52,894 bases of DNA from an uncultured Dietzia sp. GTDB taxonomy: Bacteria; Actinomycetota; Actinomycetes; Mycobacteriales; Mycobacteriaceae. Shown one piece after another: positions 1 through 7,478 of this stretch. The translations under genes were made by a program, and so were the position numbers. The notes below the pieces were generated by a model. The model saw only the letters and a list, made by a program, of their open reading frames with translations, was not told the origin of the DNA and made no database searches. The stretch covers positions 1 to 52,894 of the forward strand of contig NZ_CALMYY010000072.1 of assembly GCF_937873725.1 (NCBI RefSeq), read 5' to 3'. Position 1 is the first letter of the stretch. Each line of letters starts with the position of its first letter.

Positions 1-1994
1 CGCTCCTCCGGCGCGAGCCACAGGCCGTCGCCCTCGGTGACGCCGAACGCGGCGTGGAAGTCGTCGAGGTTCTTCACCACCTGGTTGCAGCGGAACTCCG
101 GCGGCGAGTGCGGATCCACCGCGAGCCGGCGGGCGGCCTCCTCCGCCCGGGTCTTGGTCCGCCACACGATCGCCCACGAGGTGATCAGGCGCTGGATGCC
201 CGTCATCCCGTCGATCTCCGGGCCCACGTCCGGGCCCTCGGCGGGTTTGCCGTCCGTACCCTGCGCCAGCCGGTACGCCAGGAGGGCGATGGTCAGCCCG
301 CCGAGGTCGCCGATGTTCTCCCCCACCGTGAAGGCGCCGTTGACGTGGTCCTTCTCCGGGTCCAGTCCGTCCGGGGTCAGGCCCTGGTACTGCGCGATCA
401 GCGCCCGGACGCGGGTGCCGAACGACTCGCGGTCCTCGTCGGTCCACCAGTCCACGAGGTTTCCCTCGCCGTCGTACTTGGAGCCCTGGTCGTCGAAGCC
501 GTGGCCGATCTCGTGGCCGATCACAGCGCCGATCGCGCCGTAGTTGGCGGCGTCGTCGGCGTCTGCGTCGAAGAACGGCGGCTGAAGGATGGCGGCCGGG
601 AAGACGATCTCGTTCATCACCGGGTTGTAGTACGCGTTGACCGTCTGCGGCGTCATGTGCCACTCGCCGCGGTCGACCGGGCCGCCGAGCTTGCCCAGCT
701 CGTACGCGTGCTCGAACTCCGACGAGCGGCGCACGTTGCCCAGGAGGTCGTCGGGACGCACCTCGAGCGCCGCGTAGTCGCGCCACTTCTCCGGGTAGCC
801 GATCTTGGGCACGAACGCTTCGAGCTTGGCCAGCGCACGCTCCTGGGTGGCGGGCGTCATCCACGGCAGGCGGCTGATCGAATGGCGGTAGGCCGCGGTG
901 AGGTTGGCGACCAACTCGACCATCCGCGCCTTGTCGCCGGGCGGGAAGTGCCGGGCCACGTACTCCTTGCCCACCTCCTCGCCGAGCGCTCCCTCGACGG
1001 CCGCGACGCCGCGCTTCCACCGCGCCTTGATCTCCTCGGTCCCCGACAGTGCGGTGCCGAAGAAGCGGAAGTTCTCGTCCACCAGGTCGGAGGGGAGGTA
1101 GGGCGACCTCGACGACACGGTCCGCCACCGCAGCCAGTCCTTCCACGTCTCCAGCGGCTCGCCGGCCCACAGTCCGGCCACCGCGGTGAGGAAGTCCGGC
1201 TGCATCGCGACCAGCCGACCGAACGTCTGCTCACTGCCGCCGAGCTCGCGGGCCCAGTCGTGCCAGGGGAAACCCGGGGCGAGTCCCGGGAGCTCGTCCC
1301 AGGTGACGGGGTTGTAGGTCTTGTCGGCGTCGCGACGGGCCACCACGTCCCAGTGGGCGGCGGCGATGTGGGTCTCCAGCGCGACGATCCGCTCGGCGCG
1401 GCCGCGGGCGTCGTCCCCGCCACCGGCGAGCCCGGCCAACTCCAGCATTCGCGCGATGTGGTCGGTGTACTGCTCGCGGATCCCCGCGTACTGGTCCTCG
1501 CGGTAGAACGACTCGTCCGGCAGTCCGATGCCGTACTGCACCAGGTACAGGATGTACTCGGTGGAGTTCTTGGCGTCGTTGTTGACATAGGCGCCGATCA
1601 GCCCGGCCACGCCCGACTTCTCCAGCCGCGCCATGGCCAGCGCGAGCGAGTCGGGGTCGGAGGCGGCGTCGATCTCCGCCAGGTCCGGTCCGAGCGCCGC
1701 GACACCCGCGGCCTCGACGGCGGCGGTGTCCATGAAGGAGGCGTAGAAGGCGCCGATCCGCGAGTCGACGGGCGCGTCGGTGATGATGTCGCGCACCCGC
1801 TCCTCCGACAGGTCGCGGAGCGCGAGGAACGCACCGTCGATCGGTCGGTCCGCGGGGATCACATGGTCACGGATCCAGGTGCCGTTGACGTGGCTGTAGA
1901 GGTCGTCCTGCGGACGCACCTCACGGTCGACATACTGCAGGTCGAGGCCCGAGGGCCGGGGCGCGTCGGTGGTGGGGATCTCGGTCGCTGTCAT
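1..1994 (-). CDS. zmp1: M13 (neprilysin/Zmp1-like) zinc metallopeptidase, 3' end cut off
   Basis: Zinc endopeptidase of the M13 family. The zinc motif HEIGH lies at residues 494-498 (H494, E495, H498) and the third ligand motif GENIGDLGG at about 558-566 (E559, D563). The substrate-binding NAYYNP motif sits about 35 residues before HEIGH. No signal peptide is visible, as in mycobacterial Zmp1. About 664 residues are present; M13 proteins normally end a few residues beyond this point, so only the last few codons are missing. The ATG at 1994 gives a start MTATEIPTTD. The symbol rests on position: in M. tuberculosis zmp1 (Rv0198c) also lies near mmpL3 and trmB. The physiological substrate cannot be told from sequence. 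Confidence 0.9.
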   Translation of the reverse strand, partial: MTATEIPTTDAPRPSGLDLQYVDREVRPQDDLYSHVNGTWIRDHVIPADRPIDGAFLALRDLSEERVRDIITDAPVDSRIGAFYASFMDTAAVEAAGVAALGPDLAEIDAASDPDSLALAMARLEKSGVAGLIGAYVNNDAKNSTEYILYLVQYGIGLPDESFYREDQYAGIREQYTDHIARMLELAGLAGGGDDARGRAERIVALETHIAAAHWDVVARRDADKTYNPVTWDELPGLAPGFPWHDWARELGGSEQTFGRLVAMQPDFLTAVAGLWAGEPLETWKDWLRWRTVSSRSPYLPSDLVDENFRFFGTALSGTEEIKARWKRGVAAVEGALGEEVGKEYVARHFPPGDKARMVELVANLTAAYRHSISRLPWMTPATQERALAKLEAFVPKIGYPEKWRDYAALEVRPDDLLGNVRRSSEFEHAYELGKLGGPVDRGEWHMTPQTVNAYYNPVMNEIVFPAAILQPPFFDADADDAANYGAIGAVIGHEIGHGFDDQGSKYDGEGNLVDWWTDEDRESFGTRVRALIAQYQGLTPDGLDPEKDHVNGAFTVGENIGDLGGLTIALLAYRLAQGTDGKPAEGPDVGPEIDGMTGIQRLITSWAIVWRTKTRAEEAARRLAVDPHSPPEFRCNQVVKNLDDFHAAFGVTEGDGLWLAPEE

Positions 1995-2041
1995 GCGACC
2001 AGGTTACGGCCCCGCCCGCCTTCCCGCCCGCCCCGACGCGG

Positions 2042-2743
2042 TCAGGAGAAACCGTGCTCGGCGTTGTACTTCTGGGCCCCCTGGTAGGCGTCGATCATCC
2101 CCCAGACCCAGAAGCCGAACATGATCGGGATCCCGATGAGGACCACGGAGAGCACGGCGCCGATGATGTAGCCGACCAGGATCCCGACGCCCTTGCCCGT
2201 CTCACCGTTGAGGATCGTGCCCAGGCCCGCGATGAAGATGGACGCCACCAGCATGAGCGCGGGATCCTTGCGGACACCCTGGCCGTAGGGCTGCACCTGA
2301 CCCTGGTCCGGATACCCGCCGTAGAACGGCTGGGCTCCGTACTGCTGCTGGCCGCCGTACTGCTGCTGCTGCTGGCCACCGTAGAACGGCTGGGCTCCGT
2401 ACTGCTGCTGGTCGCCGTAGAACTGCTGGTTCCCGAACTGCTGGCCGCCGTAATACTGCTGATCGCCGTACTGCGGGGTTCCCGATTGCGGTGTTCCGTA
2501 CTCCGGCGTCCCGAACTGCTGGCCGCCGTACTGCTGCGATGCGTCCGACGCCGGGCTCCACGACGATTCGTGTGCCGAACCGGCTGGGGGCGTGTCGGTC
2601 CCGCCCAGGGACCGCTCGTCGTATCCGCCGGACACCGTGGGCTGCTCGCCGTACGGTTCGGTGTAGGAGTCGCCGTTGGCATCGGGATTCTCCGGGGCAT
2701 TCTCCGGGACATTCTCGGGGGAATTCTCGGGCGGTGTCGTCAT
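2042..2743 (-). CDS. TM2 domain protein with long Gln/Tyr/Gly-rich N-terminal region
   Basis: A 233-residue protein in two parts. The first ~155 residues are disordered: a PEN-type repeat at the extreme N terminus, then many short repeats built on QQFG, QQYG, QPFYGG and GTPQ. The last ~75 residues are a TM2-like domain with two hydrophobic helices (LMLVASIFIAGLGTIL and a longer Val/Ile-rich segment) and the typical GMIDAYQ motif. The start at 2743 (MTTPPENS) is chosen over one eight codons upstream because it gives the usual MTTP start of actinobacterial members; this is a judgement. Role unknown; the tail could mediate self-association at the membrane. Confidence 0.8.
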   Translation of the reverse strand: MTTPPENSPENVPENAPENPDANGDSYTEPYGEQPTVSGGYDERSLGGTDTPPAGSAHESSWSPASDASQQYGGQQFGTPEYGTPQSGTPQYGDQQYYGGQQFGNQQFYGDQQQYGAQPFYGGQQQQQYGGQQQYGAQPFYGGYPDQGQVQPYGQGVRKDPALMLVASIFIAGLGTILNGETGKGVGILVGYIIGAVLSVVLIGIPIMFGFWVWGMIDAYQGAQKYNAEHGFS

Positions 2744-2795
2744 GCGCCAACGGTAGCCCACCACCACGACACCCGAGGTCGCGGAAAGGACTCGA

Positions 2796-3308
2796 TCAGC
2801 TGCGTGCGGTCATCCCGGGCCGCGCCCAGATGTCCGCGCACTCGACGCACGAGTCATCCGACACGACACCGACCCGCTGGAGATGCGCGTACAACCAGCA
2901 CCCGAGGCAGAACCCGAGCGCCGCCTCGGCGAGGGCCGCCGCCACCAGCACACCCAGGACGACGGCACCCGCGGTGGATAACCCCGCAAGGAACAGCCCG
3001 AGGGCGACCGAGGACATGACGAGCCCGATCGTCTGCGCGAACCGTTTGGGTGCGCCCGCGACCAGCTTCGGGGTGGAGCTGACCCGCGGCGCGATCACGT
3101 GCACCGAGAGTCGGCCGAACGGTGAGTACCGGGGACCCCCGGCGACCCGCAGCGCGAATCCCACAACGAGAGCCGCCGCGAGCCATACCTGCACCGGAGG
3201 CGGGGCGAGGATCGTCGCCACGGCGAGCGTCACGACGAGCCCGGCGGTGCATCGCGCCGCGTAGTCGTTCACGACCTCCGGAAAAGCGAACACCTCGCGC
3301 AGGCTCAT
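2796..3308 (-). CDS. DUF4395 family membrane protein
   Basis: A 170-residue integral membrane protein. The N-terminal FPEVVNDYAAR segment, four hydrophobic stretches and the FCLGCWLY motif near residue 140 identify DUF4395. Two further cysteines follow (SCVECAD), so the protein carries four cysteines near its C terminus in two pairs, which may be redox active or bind metal. In other actinobacteria DUF4395 genes often accompany sulfurtransferase or thioredoxin-like genes; none is adjacent here. Function is not established. The start at 3308 follows a plausible Shine-Dalgarno-like GGGAG on the minus strand. Confidence 0.8.
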   Translation of the reverse strand: MSLREVFAFPEVVNDYAARCTAGLVVTLAVATILAPPPVQVWLAAALVVGFALRVAGGPRYSPFGRLSVHVIAPRVSSTPKLVAGAPKRFAQTIGLVMSSVALGLFLAGLSTAGAVVLGVLVAAALAEAALGFCLGCWLYAHLQRVGVVSDDSCVECADIWARPGMTARS

Positions 3309-3413
3309 CTGGCAACTCCCTCGACATCACATACAGACAGGTCGGTCTACTTCCCCGTCGAGAGTACGCCTCCTCCCGCGGAAAGCACATCCGCCGCCGG
3401 GAGGTCCCCCGCC

Positions 3414-3419
3414 TAGGCT
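3414..3419 (+). promoter_or_regulatory. -10 box TAGGCT for the pentapeptide gene (leaderless)
   Basis: TAGGCT ends 7 nt before the GTG at 3427 and there is no Shine-Dalgarno sequence, so transcription probably begins at or next to the start codon. Confidence 0.5.
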
Positions 3420-3426
3420 GGCGGCC

Positions 3427-4116
3427 GTGCCTCCCCCACTGCGCCGTCGATCCGGCTCCCCGCGCCCGCCCGCCGCCCCGACCATGCCGCGGCGGGAACA
3501 GCTCGCGCCACCCCTCACCGACCTCCACGCCGACGCGCTCTGGGACGGAGTCCTGGCCACCGCCGAGCACGCCCCCTCACCGGACGAGGGCGCGGCGCGC
3601 ATCGGCGGTGCGGAGATCCGCGACTCCGTCCTGGAGGGCATCCGCCTGAGTAGCGCCCGGGCCGATTCGCTCCGCCTGACCGACGTGGTGGTCCGCGACT
3701 GTGACCTCTCGGGGATGGTCGCCGACGGGGCCTCGTTCACCCGGGTGAGGTTCGTCGGATGCCGGCTCACCGGAATCGTGCTGTCGGACGCGCGACTGAC
3801 CGACGTGAGCTTCGAGGACTGCCACGCAGACATGGTCAACCTACGGATGGCCCGACTGCAGCGGGTGCTCCTGTCTGCCACCCGCTGCAGGCAGGCCGAC
3901 CTCCTCGAGGCCCGGGTCGCGGACCTGTCGACGGACGGCGCGGACCTTCGGGGGGCGTCCTTCGAGCGGGCCACCTTCGCCGCCTCGGACCTGAGGGGCG
4001 CCGTGCTCGAGGACGTCCGCGGAGCCTCGGCCCTACGCGGGGCGATCATCTCGCCGGAGCAGGTCCTGGCGGTCGGGCTGGCACTGATCGGCGAGGCGGG
4101 GATCCGGGTGGAGTGA
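3427..4116 (+). CDS. Pentapeptide-repeat protein
   Basis: A 229-residue soluble protein. From about residue 65 to 215 the sequence follows the A(D/N)LxX pentapeptide pattern in tandem (for example LRGASFERATF, SDLRGAVLEDV), which folds as a right-handed quadrilateral beta helix. The pattern is degenerate in the first coils and clearer in the last. Family members of this size include DNA-gyrase-protecting MfpA/Qnr proteins and many of unknown role; no specific gyrase-binding feature can be confirmed. The GTG at 3427 is preferred over an in-frame ATG at 3484 because of the -10 box exactly 7 nt upstream. Confidence 0.8.
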   Translation: MPPPLRRRSGSPRPPAAPTMPRREQLAPPLTDLHADALWDGVLATAEHAPSPDEGAARIGGAEIRDSVLEGIRLSSARADSLRLTDVVVRDCDLSGMVADGASFTRVRFVGCRLTGIVLSDARLTDVSFEDCHADMVNLRMARLQRVLLSATRCRQADLLEARVADLSTDGADLRGASFERATFAASDLRGAVLEDVRGASALRGAIISPEQVLAVGLALIGEAGIRVE

Positions 4117-4139
4117 CGGGTTCGGCGGACGACCCCCGG

Positions 4140-4412
4140 TCAGGCGAGGTGCGAGGCGGCTTCGCGCCACTGGTTGACGGCGCGGTTGATCACCGCCTGC
4201 AACTGGAGGACCTGATCGCGATCCGTGAGGGAGATGCCGTCCACCCCGGTCTTGAGGAAGAGTTCCGGCATTCCGCGGCCTGCGCCGTGCTCGTCCAGCA
4301 CCACGGTCTCGGCGACCACCACCTCGAGGACAAGGTCATCCCCCGGGCCGTCGACTTCGGCCACGAGATCGTGTCGGTATCGAGGGGTGGAGAGGTCGAT
4401 CGCATCGGTCAT
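4140..4412 (-). CDS. Small conserved-looking hypothetical protein (90 aa)
   Basis: A 90-residue acidic cytosolic protein starting MTDAIDLSTPRYRHDL, without membrane segment or recognisable domain. The second half (LTDRDQVLQLQAVINRAVNQ) should be helical. The ATG at 4412 has a Shine-Dalgarno-like CGGGAG about 9 nt upstream, which rules out the longer 112-residue frame. A TACTAT -10 box and a palindrome lie 37-58 nt upstream. Function not recognised. Confidence 0.6.
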   Translation of the reverse strand: MTDAIDLSTPRYRHDLVAEVDGPGDDLVLEVVVAETVVLDEHGAGRGMPELFLKTGVDGISLTDRDQVLQLQAVINRAVNQWREAASHLA

Positions 4413-4448
4413 GAGGGCGCTCCCGAGTGGAACTGAGGGTTGGCCCCA

Positions 4449-4470
4449 ATAGTAGGTGCCGAATTTCGGC
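4449..4470 (-). promoter_or_regulatory. -10 box and adjoining palindrome upstream of the 90-aa protein
   Basis: On the minus strand TACTAT (4454-4449) fits a -10 hexamer. Immediately upstream is GCCGAATTTCGGC (4458-4470), with six-base arms around a single central base, placed where a regulator would cover the -10/-35 spacer. The role is inferred. Confidence 0.4.
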
Positions 4471-4746
4471 GATCGCACGCGAGGGGCGGAGTGTTACGGG
4501 TTGTGATATTTTCGTGACCCGGATCATCCCATTCCGGCGACGTCGCCATCCCGCCCGTGAGATCACTTGCCCACCAGGCGAGGTCGCCGCGCACACTCCT
4601 AAGGGAATCCTCATCTGCCCGTCGCGAACGACCGGGCGGCTTCCCGGGAAGCCGGACGCCGGACGGTGACCGTTCACGCATTGTGGCACCGGATGCCACC
4701 TGGCCCGATGTTGCGCGAGTTGCTTGTGTGACTAGCGATACTGCCC

Positions 4747-4752
4747 GATACT
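4747..4752 (+). promoter_or_regulatory. -10 box GATACT for the GH25 gene (leaderless)
   Basis: GATACT ends 6 nt before the ATG at 4759; no ribosome binding site separates them, so the transcript is probably leaderless. Confidence 0.5.
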
Positions 4753-4758
4753 CGCCCT

Positions 4759-5721
4759 ATGCCCTCTGCCGAACCGCCAGTTCGCCGCGCCCCCATCCCG
4801 CGCCTTCTCGTGGCCCTCGCCTCCGCGGCGACCCTGTCCATCGGCCTCCTCGTCGTCGTCCTCTCCCCCCGGGCCGACGCGGTGGTCCCGCCCTCGGCCG
4901 CCTTCGACGGCTTGGCGCGGGGACTCGATTCCTCCAGCTGGCAGCACCCGCACGGCGCCCCGGTCGACTGGCACGCGGCCGCCGCCTCCGGCCAGACCTA
5001 CGCGTTCATCAAGGCCACCGAGGGCAGCGGTCCGGCCAACAGGCACTACGAGGCGGACGTCCACGCGGCCCGGGCGGCCGGCATGACAGTCGGCAGCTAC
5101 CACATGGCGCGGCCCGCGATGGATCCCGTGATGCAGGCGCACGCGTTCGCCGCGCGGCTGCAGTCGGTCGGCGGGGATCAGCTCCCGCCGGTGCTCGACC
5201 TCGAGACGGACGAGGGCAGGAACCCCGGGGAACTGATGGAGTGGACGCGCGTCTTCCTCGACACGCTCACGCATCTCACCGGCCGGACACCGATCGTCTA
5301 CACCTACCGGTACTTCTGGATCGACCGGATGGCCAACACCACGCAGTTCGCCGAGTACCCGCTGTGGCTGGCCGAGTACGGAGTGCCCGAGCCGACGCTG
5401 CCCGTGATCGGCGGCTGGGACCGGTGGCTGTTCTGGCAGAAATCGGAGACGGGCGAGGTCCCCGGCTTCGCGGGCCCCGTCGACCTCAACATCTTCGCCG
5501 GCTCGCGCGAGGACCTCGGTGCCTGGACCGGTCCCGTCAGCCCCGCGCCCCCTCCCGCCCCGGTACCCGAGGCGCTGCCGGCCCCAGACGCGCTACCGGC
5601 CCCAGGCGCGCTGCCGGAACCCGCTCCCGCCCCGGCCCCCGCCCCGGAGGGCGTGCACCCGCCGGAGAACATCCCCGTACCGGGGGAGCCGATCGACCGG
5701 CTCCCGCCCGAGGTCCGCTAG
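4759..5721 (+). CDS. Secreted glycoside hydrolase family 25 lysozyme
   Basis: Probable exported N,O-diacetylmuramidase cleaving peptidoglycan between MurNAc and GlcNAc. Residues 1-41 form a signal peptide or signal anchor (Arg-rich start, hydrophobic core 17-36, then SPRADA). The GH25 domain runs from about 52 to 250: GLDSSSW with D57, the DLE motif with catalytic D147 and E149, and FIKATEG near 83-89. The tail from about 255 is a Pro/Ala-rich linker with APxALPAP and repeated PAP units, a typical wall-spanning tail. The neighbours do not explain a specific role; envelope remodelling is likely. Confidence 0.9.
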   Translation: MPSAEPPVRRAPIPRLLVALASAATLSIGLLVVVLSPRADAVVPPSAAFDGLARGLDSSSWQHPHGAPVDWHAAAASGQTYAFIKATEGSGPANRHYEADVHAARAAGMTVGSYHMARPAMDPVMQAHAFAARLQSVGGDQLPPVLDLETDEGRNPGELMEWTRVFLDTLTHLTGRTPIVYTYRYFWIDRMANTTQFAEYPLWLAEYGVPEPTLPVIGGWDRWLFWQKSETGEVPGFAGPVDLNIFAGSREDLGAWTGPVSPAPPPAPVPEALPAPDALPAPGALPEPAPAPAPAPEGVHPPENIPVPGEPIDRLPPEVR

Positions 5722-5730
5722 ACCACGCGG

Positions 5731-6099
5731 TCAACCCCGGCCCGCACGGGACCGGACCACGGCGGCGCGCACCGCCCGCCACCCCACCAGGAACACGGCG
5801 GTGGCGACTCCGGCCACCATGATGAAGCTCCAGTGCGGCACGCGTCCGTCGCCGAGGCCGCGGATGGCCATCCCGCCGACGAGGGTCGTCACCCACAGCA
5901 GGACACCCGACCGGACCGTGGCGGGATCCCGCCGCGTGGCCAGCACCACCACCCACCCCGCGGCGAGTCCGATGAGGAACGGCCACGCCGCCCCCCACAC
6001 CTGCGCCGCGCCGAGCCCCTCGGAGTGGGCGCCGCGGCCGAAGGTCGCGAACACCCCCACCAGCACGACGTCCAGCGCGAAGATCAACGGCAGTGCCAC
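5731..6099 (-). CDS. DUF3054 family membrane protein
   Basis: A 122-residue membrane protein with four predicted helices starting MALPLIFALDVVLVGVF. Size and the FALDVVLVxVFATFGR start match DUF3054. The GTG at 6099 is chosen because an AGGAAGGG Shine-Dalgarno lies upstream inside the end of the preceding gene, and the preceding stop (6106-6104) is only 4 nt away. This indicates translational coupling to the flippase-like gene. No biochemical function is known for the family. Confidence 0.75.
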   Translation of the reverse strand: MALPLIFALDVVLVGVFATFGRGAHSEGLGAAQVWGAAWPFLIGLAAGWVVVLATRRDPATVRSGVLLWVTTLVGGMAIRGLGDGRVPHWSFIMVAGVATAVFLVGWRAVRAAVVRSRAGRG

Positions 6100-6103
6100 C
6101 GCC

Positions 6104-7414
6104 TCACCCTTCCTTCTTCTCGTTCGACTCGCCCCGACCCGACGTGGTGGACGACTCCCCACCCTCGCCGACCAGCCGATCGTCCCCGCGGACGGGCAGA
6201 AGGGGGATCGGTCCGGAGAAGTGCGGGACGGTCGCCCGCCACGGCGTACCCCTCAGCGGCCAGATCTCCGCGAGGTCGGCCGGCGGCACGGCCGCCGACG
6301 TCGTCGGCGGGGAGTACTCATCGGACGACGACGACGAGGTGGACTCCTCCGTCGGGCCGCCCTCACCGGGCGCCGCATCGGGATCGACGTCCGCGACCCC
6401 GCGGTAGAAGAGGAAGAAGATCACCCACCCGACGAGGGCGATCAGCACGAAGCTGACGATGCGGTAGACGAACACGGTCGCGAACGCCTGATGCGCGCCG
6501 AGCCCCCCCGCGGTGAGGGCGGTGATGAGGGCGAACTCGACGGTCCCGAGCCCGCCCGGGGTGATCGGCGCGGTGGCCACGATCTTGCCGGTGACGTACG
6601 CGATACACAGCCCGCCGATGCTGTGCTCTGCACCGACCGCATTCGCCGCGGCCCACAGGCATCCCACGTCGGCCACCCAGTTGAGCAGCGAGAACGCGAA
6701 CGCCGTGGACAGCTGGGTCTTGGTCATGTCGACCGCCTCCGCCTGTTCCACGACCTTGCGCACCCCGGACGCGCCGTGGTCGGAGGGCTTGCGCCGGCGG
6801 GCGTTGATCCAGGCCAGCAGCGTGAGCAGCGCGCCCTCGATCCTGTCCGGATGCCGGGCGGCCCACTGCACCACCACGACGATCGACACGAGCCCGAACG
6901 CCGACAGCACGAGCAGGAACGGGTTGGAGACCGATCCGACCAGGAAGAAGCCGAGCAGCGCCAACAACACGATGCCGACGGTCGACAGCACGCCGGAGAT
7001 CACGAGCTGCCACGACGCCACCACCCGGCTGGCGCCCCACTGCCGGGTCTTGCGATACGTCAGGGTGGTGCCGAACACCTGCCCCCCGGGTATGCAGGTG
7101 GAGAAGGCGTTGGCGGCAAAGACCAGACCGACGCTGGCCCAGTAGCTCACCCTCACCCCGGCCGACTCCAGGAGGACCTTCTGCACCGAGCCGTAACTCG
7201 ACATCGACAGGTACGAGAAGACGAGCGCCAGGGCGATCCAGCCCCAGTGCGGGCGGGCGACGGCCTCGAACCCCTCGGCGAAGAACGGCATCTGGCCGCG
7301 GAGCCAGTAGAGGATGAAGAACAGGACGGTCAACGTGGCGATCGCCTTGAACCACGGGTTGCCCAGGATCAACCGCATGCGGCGCCGCACGTCGGCACCC
7401 CGCGTCCCCGTCAT
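6104..7414 (-). CDS. Lysylphosphatidylglycerol synthase-type transmembrane (flippase-like) protein
   Basis: A 436-residue multi-pass membrane protein. The first ~340 residues carry about eight hydrophobic helices and the conserved TPGGLGTVEFALI segment of the LPG synthase TM / YbhN-AglD family, implicated in lipid or lipid-linked sugar translocation. The C-terminal ~90 residues are a hydrophilic Ser/Glu/Pro-rich tail, probably cytoplasmic. It lies 64 nt downstream of mmpL3 on the same strand, so it may be part of that operon and take part in envelope lipid movement; this is inference from position. Confidence 0.8.
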   Translation of the reverse strand: MTGTRGADVRRRMRLILGNPWFKAIATLTVLFFILYWLRGQMPFFAEGFEAVARPHWGWIALALVFSYLSMSSYGSVQKVLLESAGVRVSYWASVGLVFAANAFSTCIPGGQVFGTTLTYRKTRQWGASRVVASWQLVISGVLSTVGIVLLALLGFFLVGSVSNPFLLVLSAFGLVSIVVVVQWAARHPDRIEGALLTLLAWINARRRKPSDHGASGVRKVVEQAEAVDMTKTQLSTAFAFSLLNWVADVGCLWAAANAVGAEHSIGGLCIAYVTGKIVATAPITPGGLGTVEFALITALTAGGLGAHQAFATVFVYRIVSFVLIALVGWVIFFLFYRGVADVDPDAAPGEGGPTEESTSSSSSDEYSPPTTSAAVPPADLAEIWPLRGTPWRATVPHFSGPIPLLPVRGDDRLVGEGGESSTTSGRGESNEKKEG

Positions 7415-7478
7415 CCCGTCACCATAACCAGTGCACCCGCCCCGGCCCAGGCTCCCACTCCGGAGTCCGGGCCGGGCG

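Larger units (their letters stand above)
4413..4758. other. Intergenic region between divergent genes, 346 bp
   Basis: Holds no convincing gene. It contains a TACTAT -10 box for the leftward gene (4449-4454), a palindrome GCCGAATTTCGGC (4458-4470), a relatively AT-rich stretch around 4497-4525, an 18-bp perfect palindrome CGGCTTCCCGGGAAGCCG (4637-4654) and the -10 box of the GH25 gene (4747-4752). Confidence 0.5.

Noticed and set aside
54..2087. 677-codon rightward frame opposite the M13 protease
   Set aside because: The minus strand carries the complete M13 motifs; the plus frame is its shadow.
4497..4758. ydaO-type c-di-AMP riboswitch before the lysozyme gene
   Set aside because: Such leaders often precede wall hydrolases in actinobacteria, but the conserved riboswitch core is not recognisable and the -10 box sits 6 nt before the ATG, leaving no leader.
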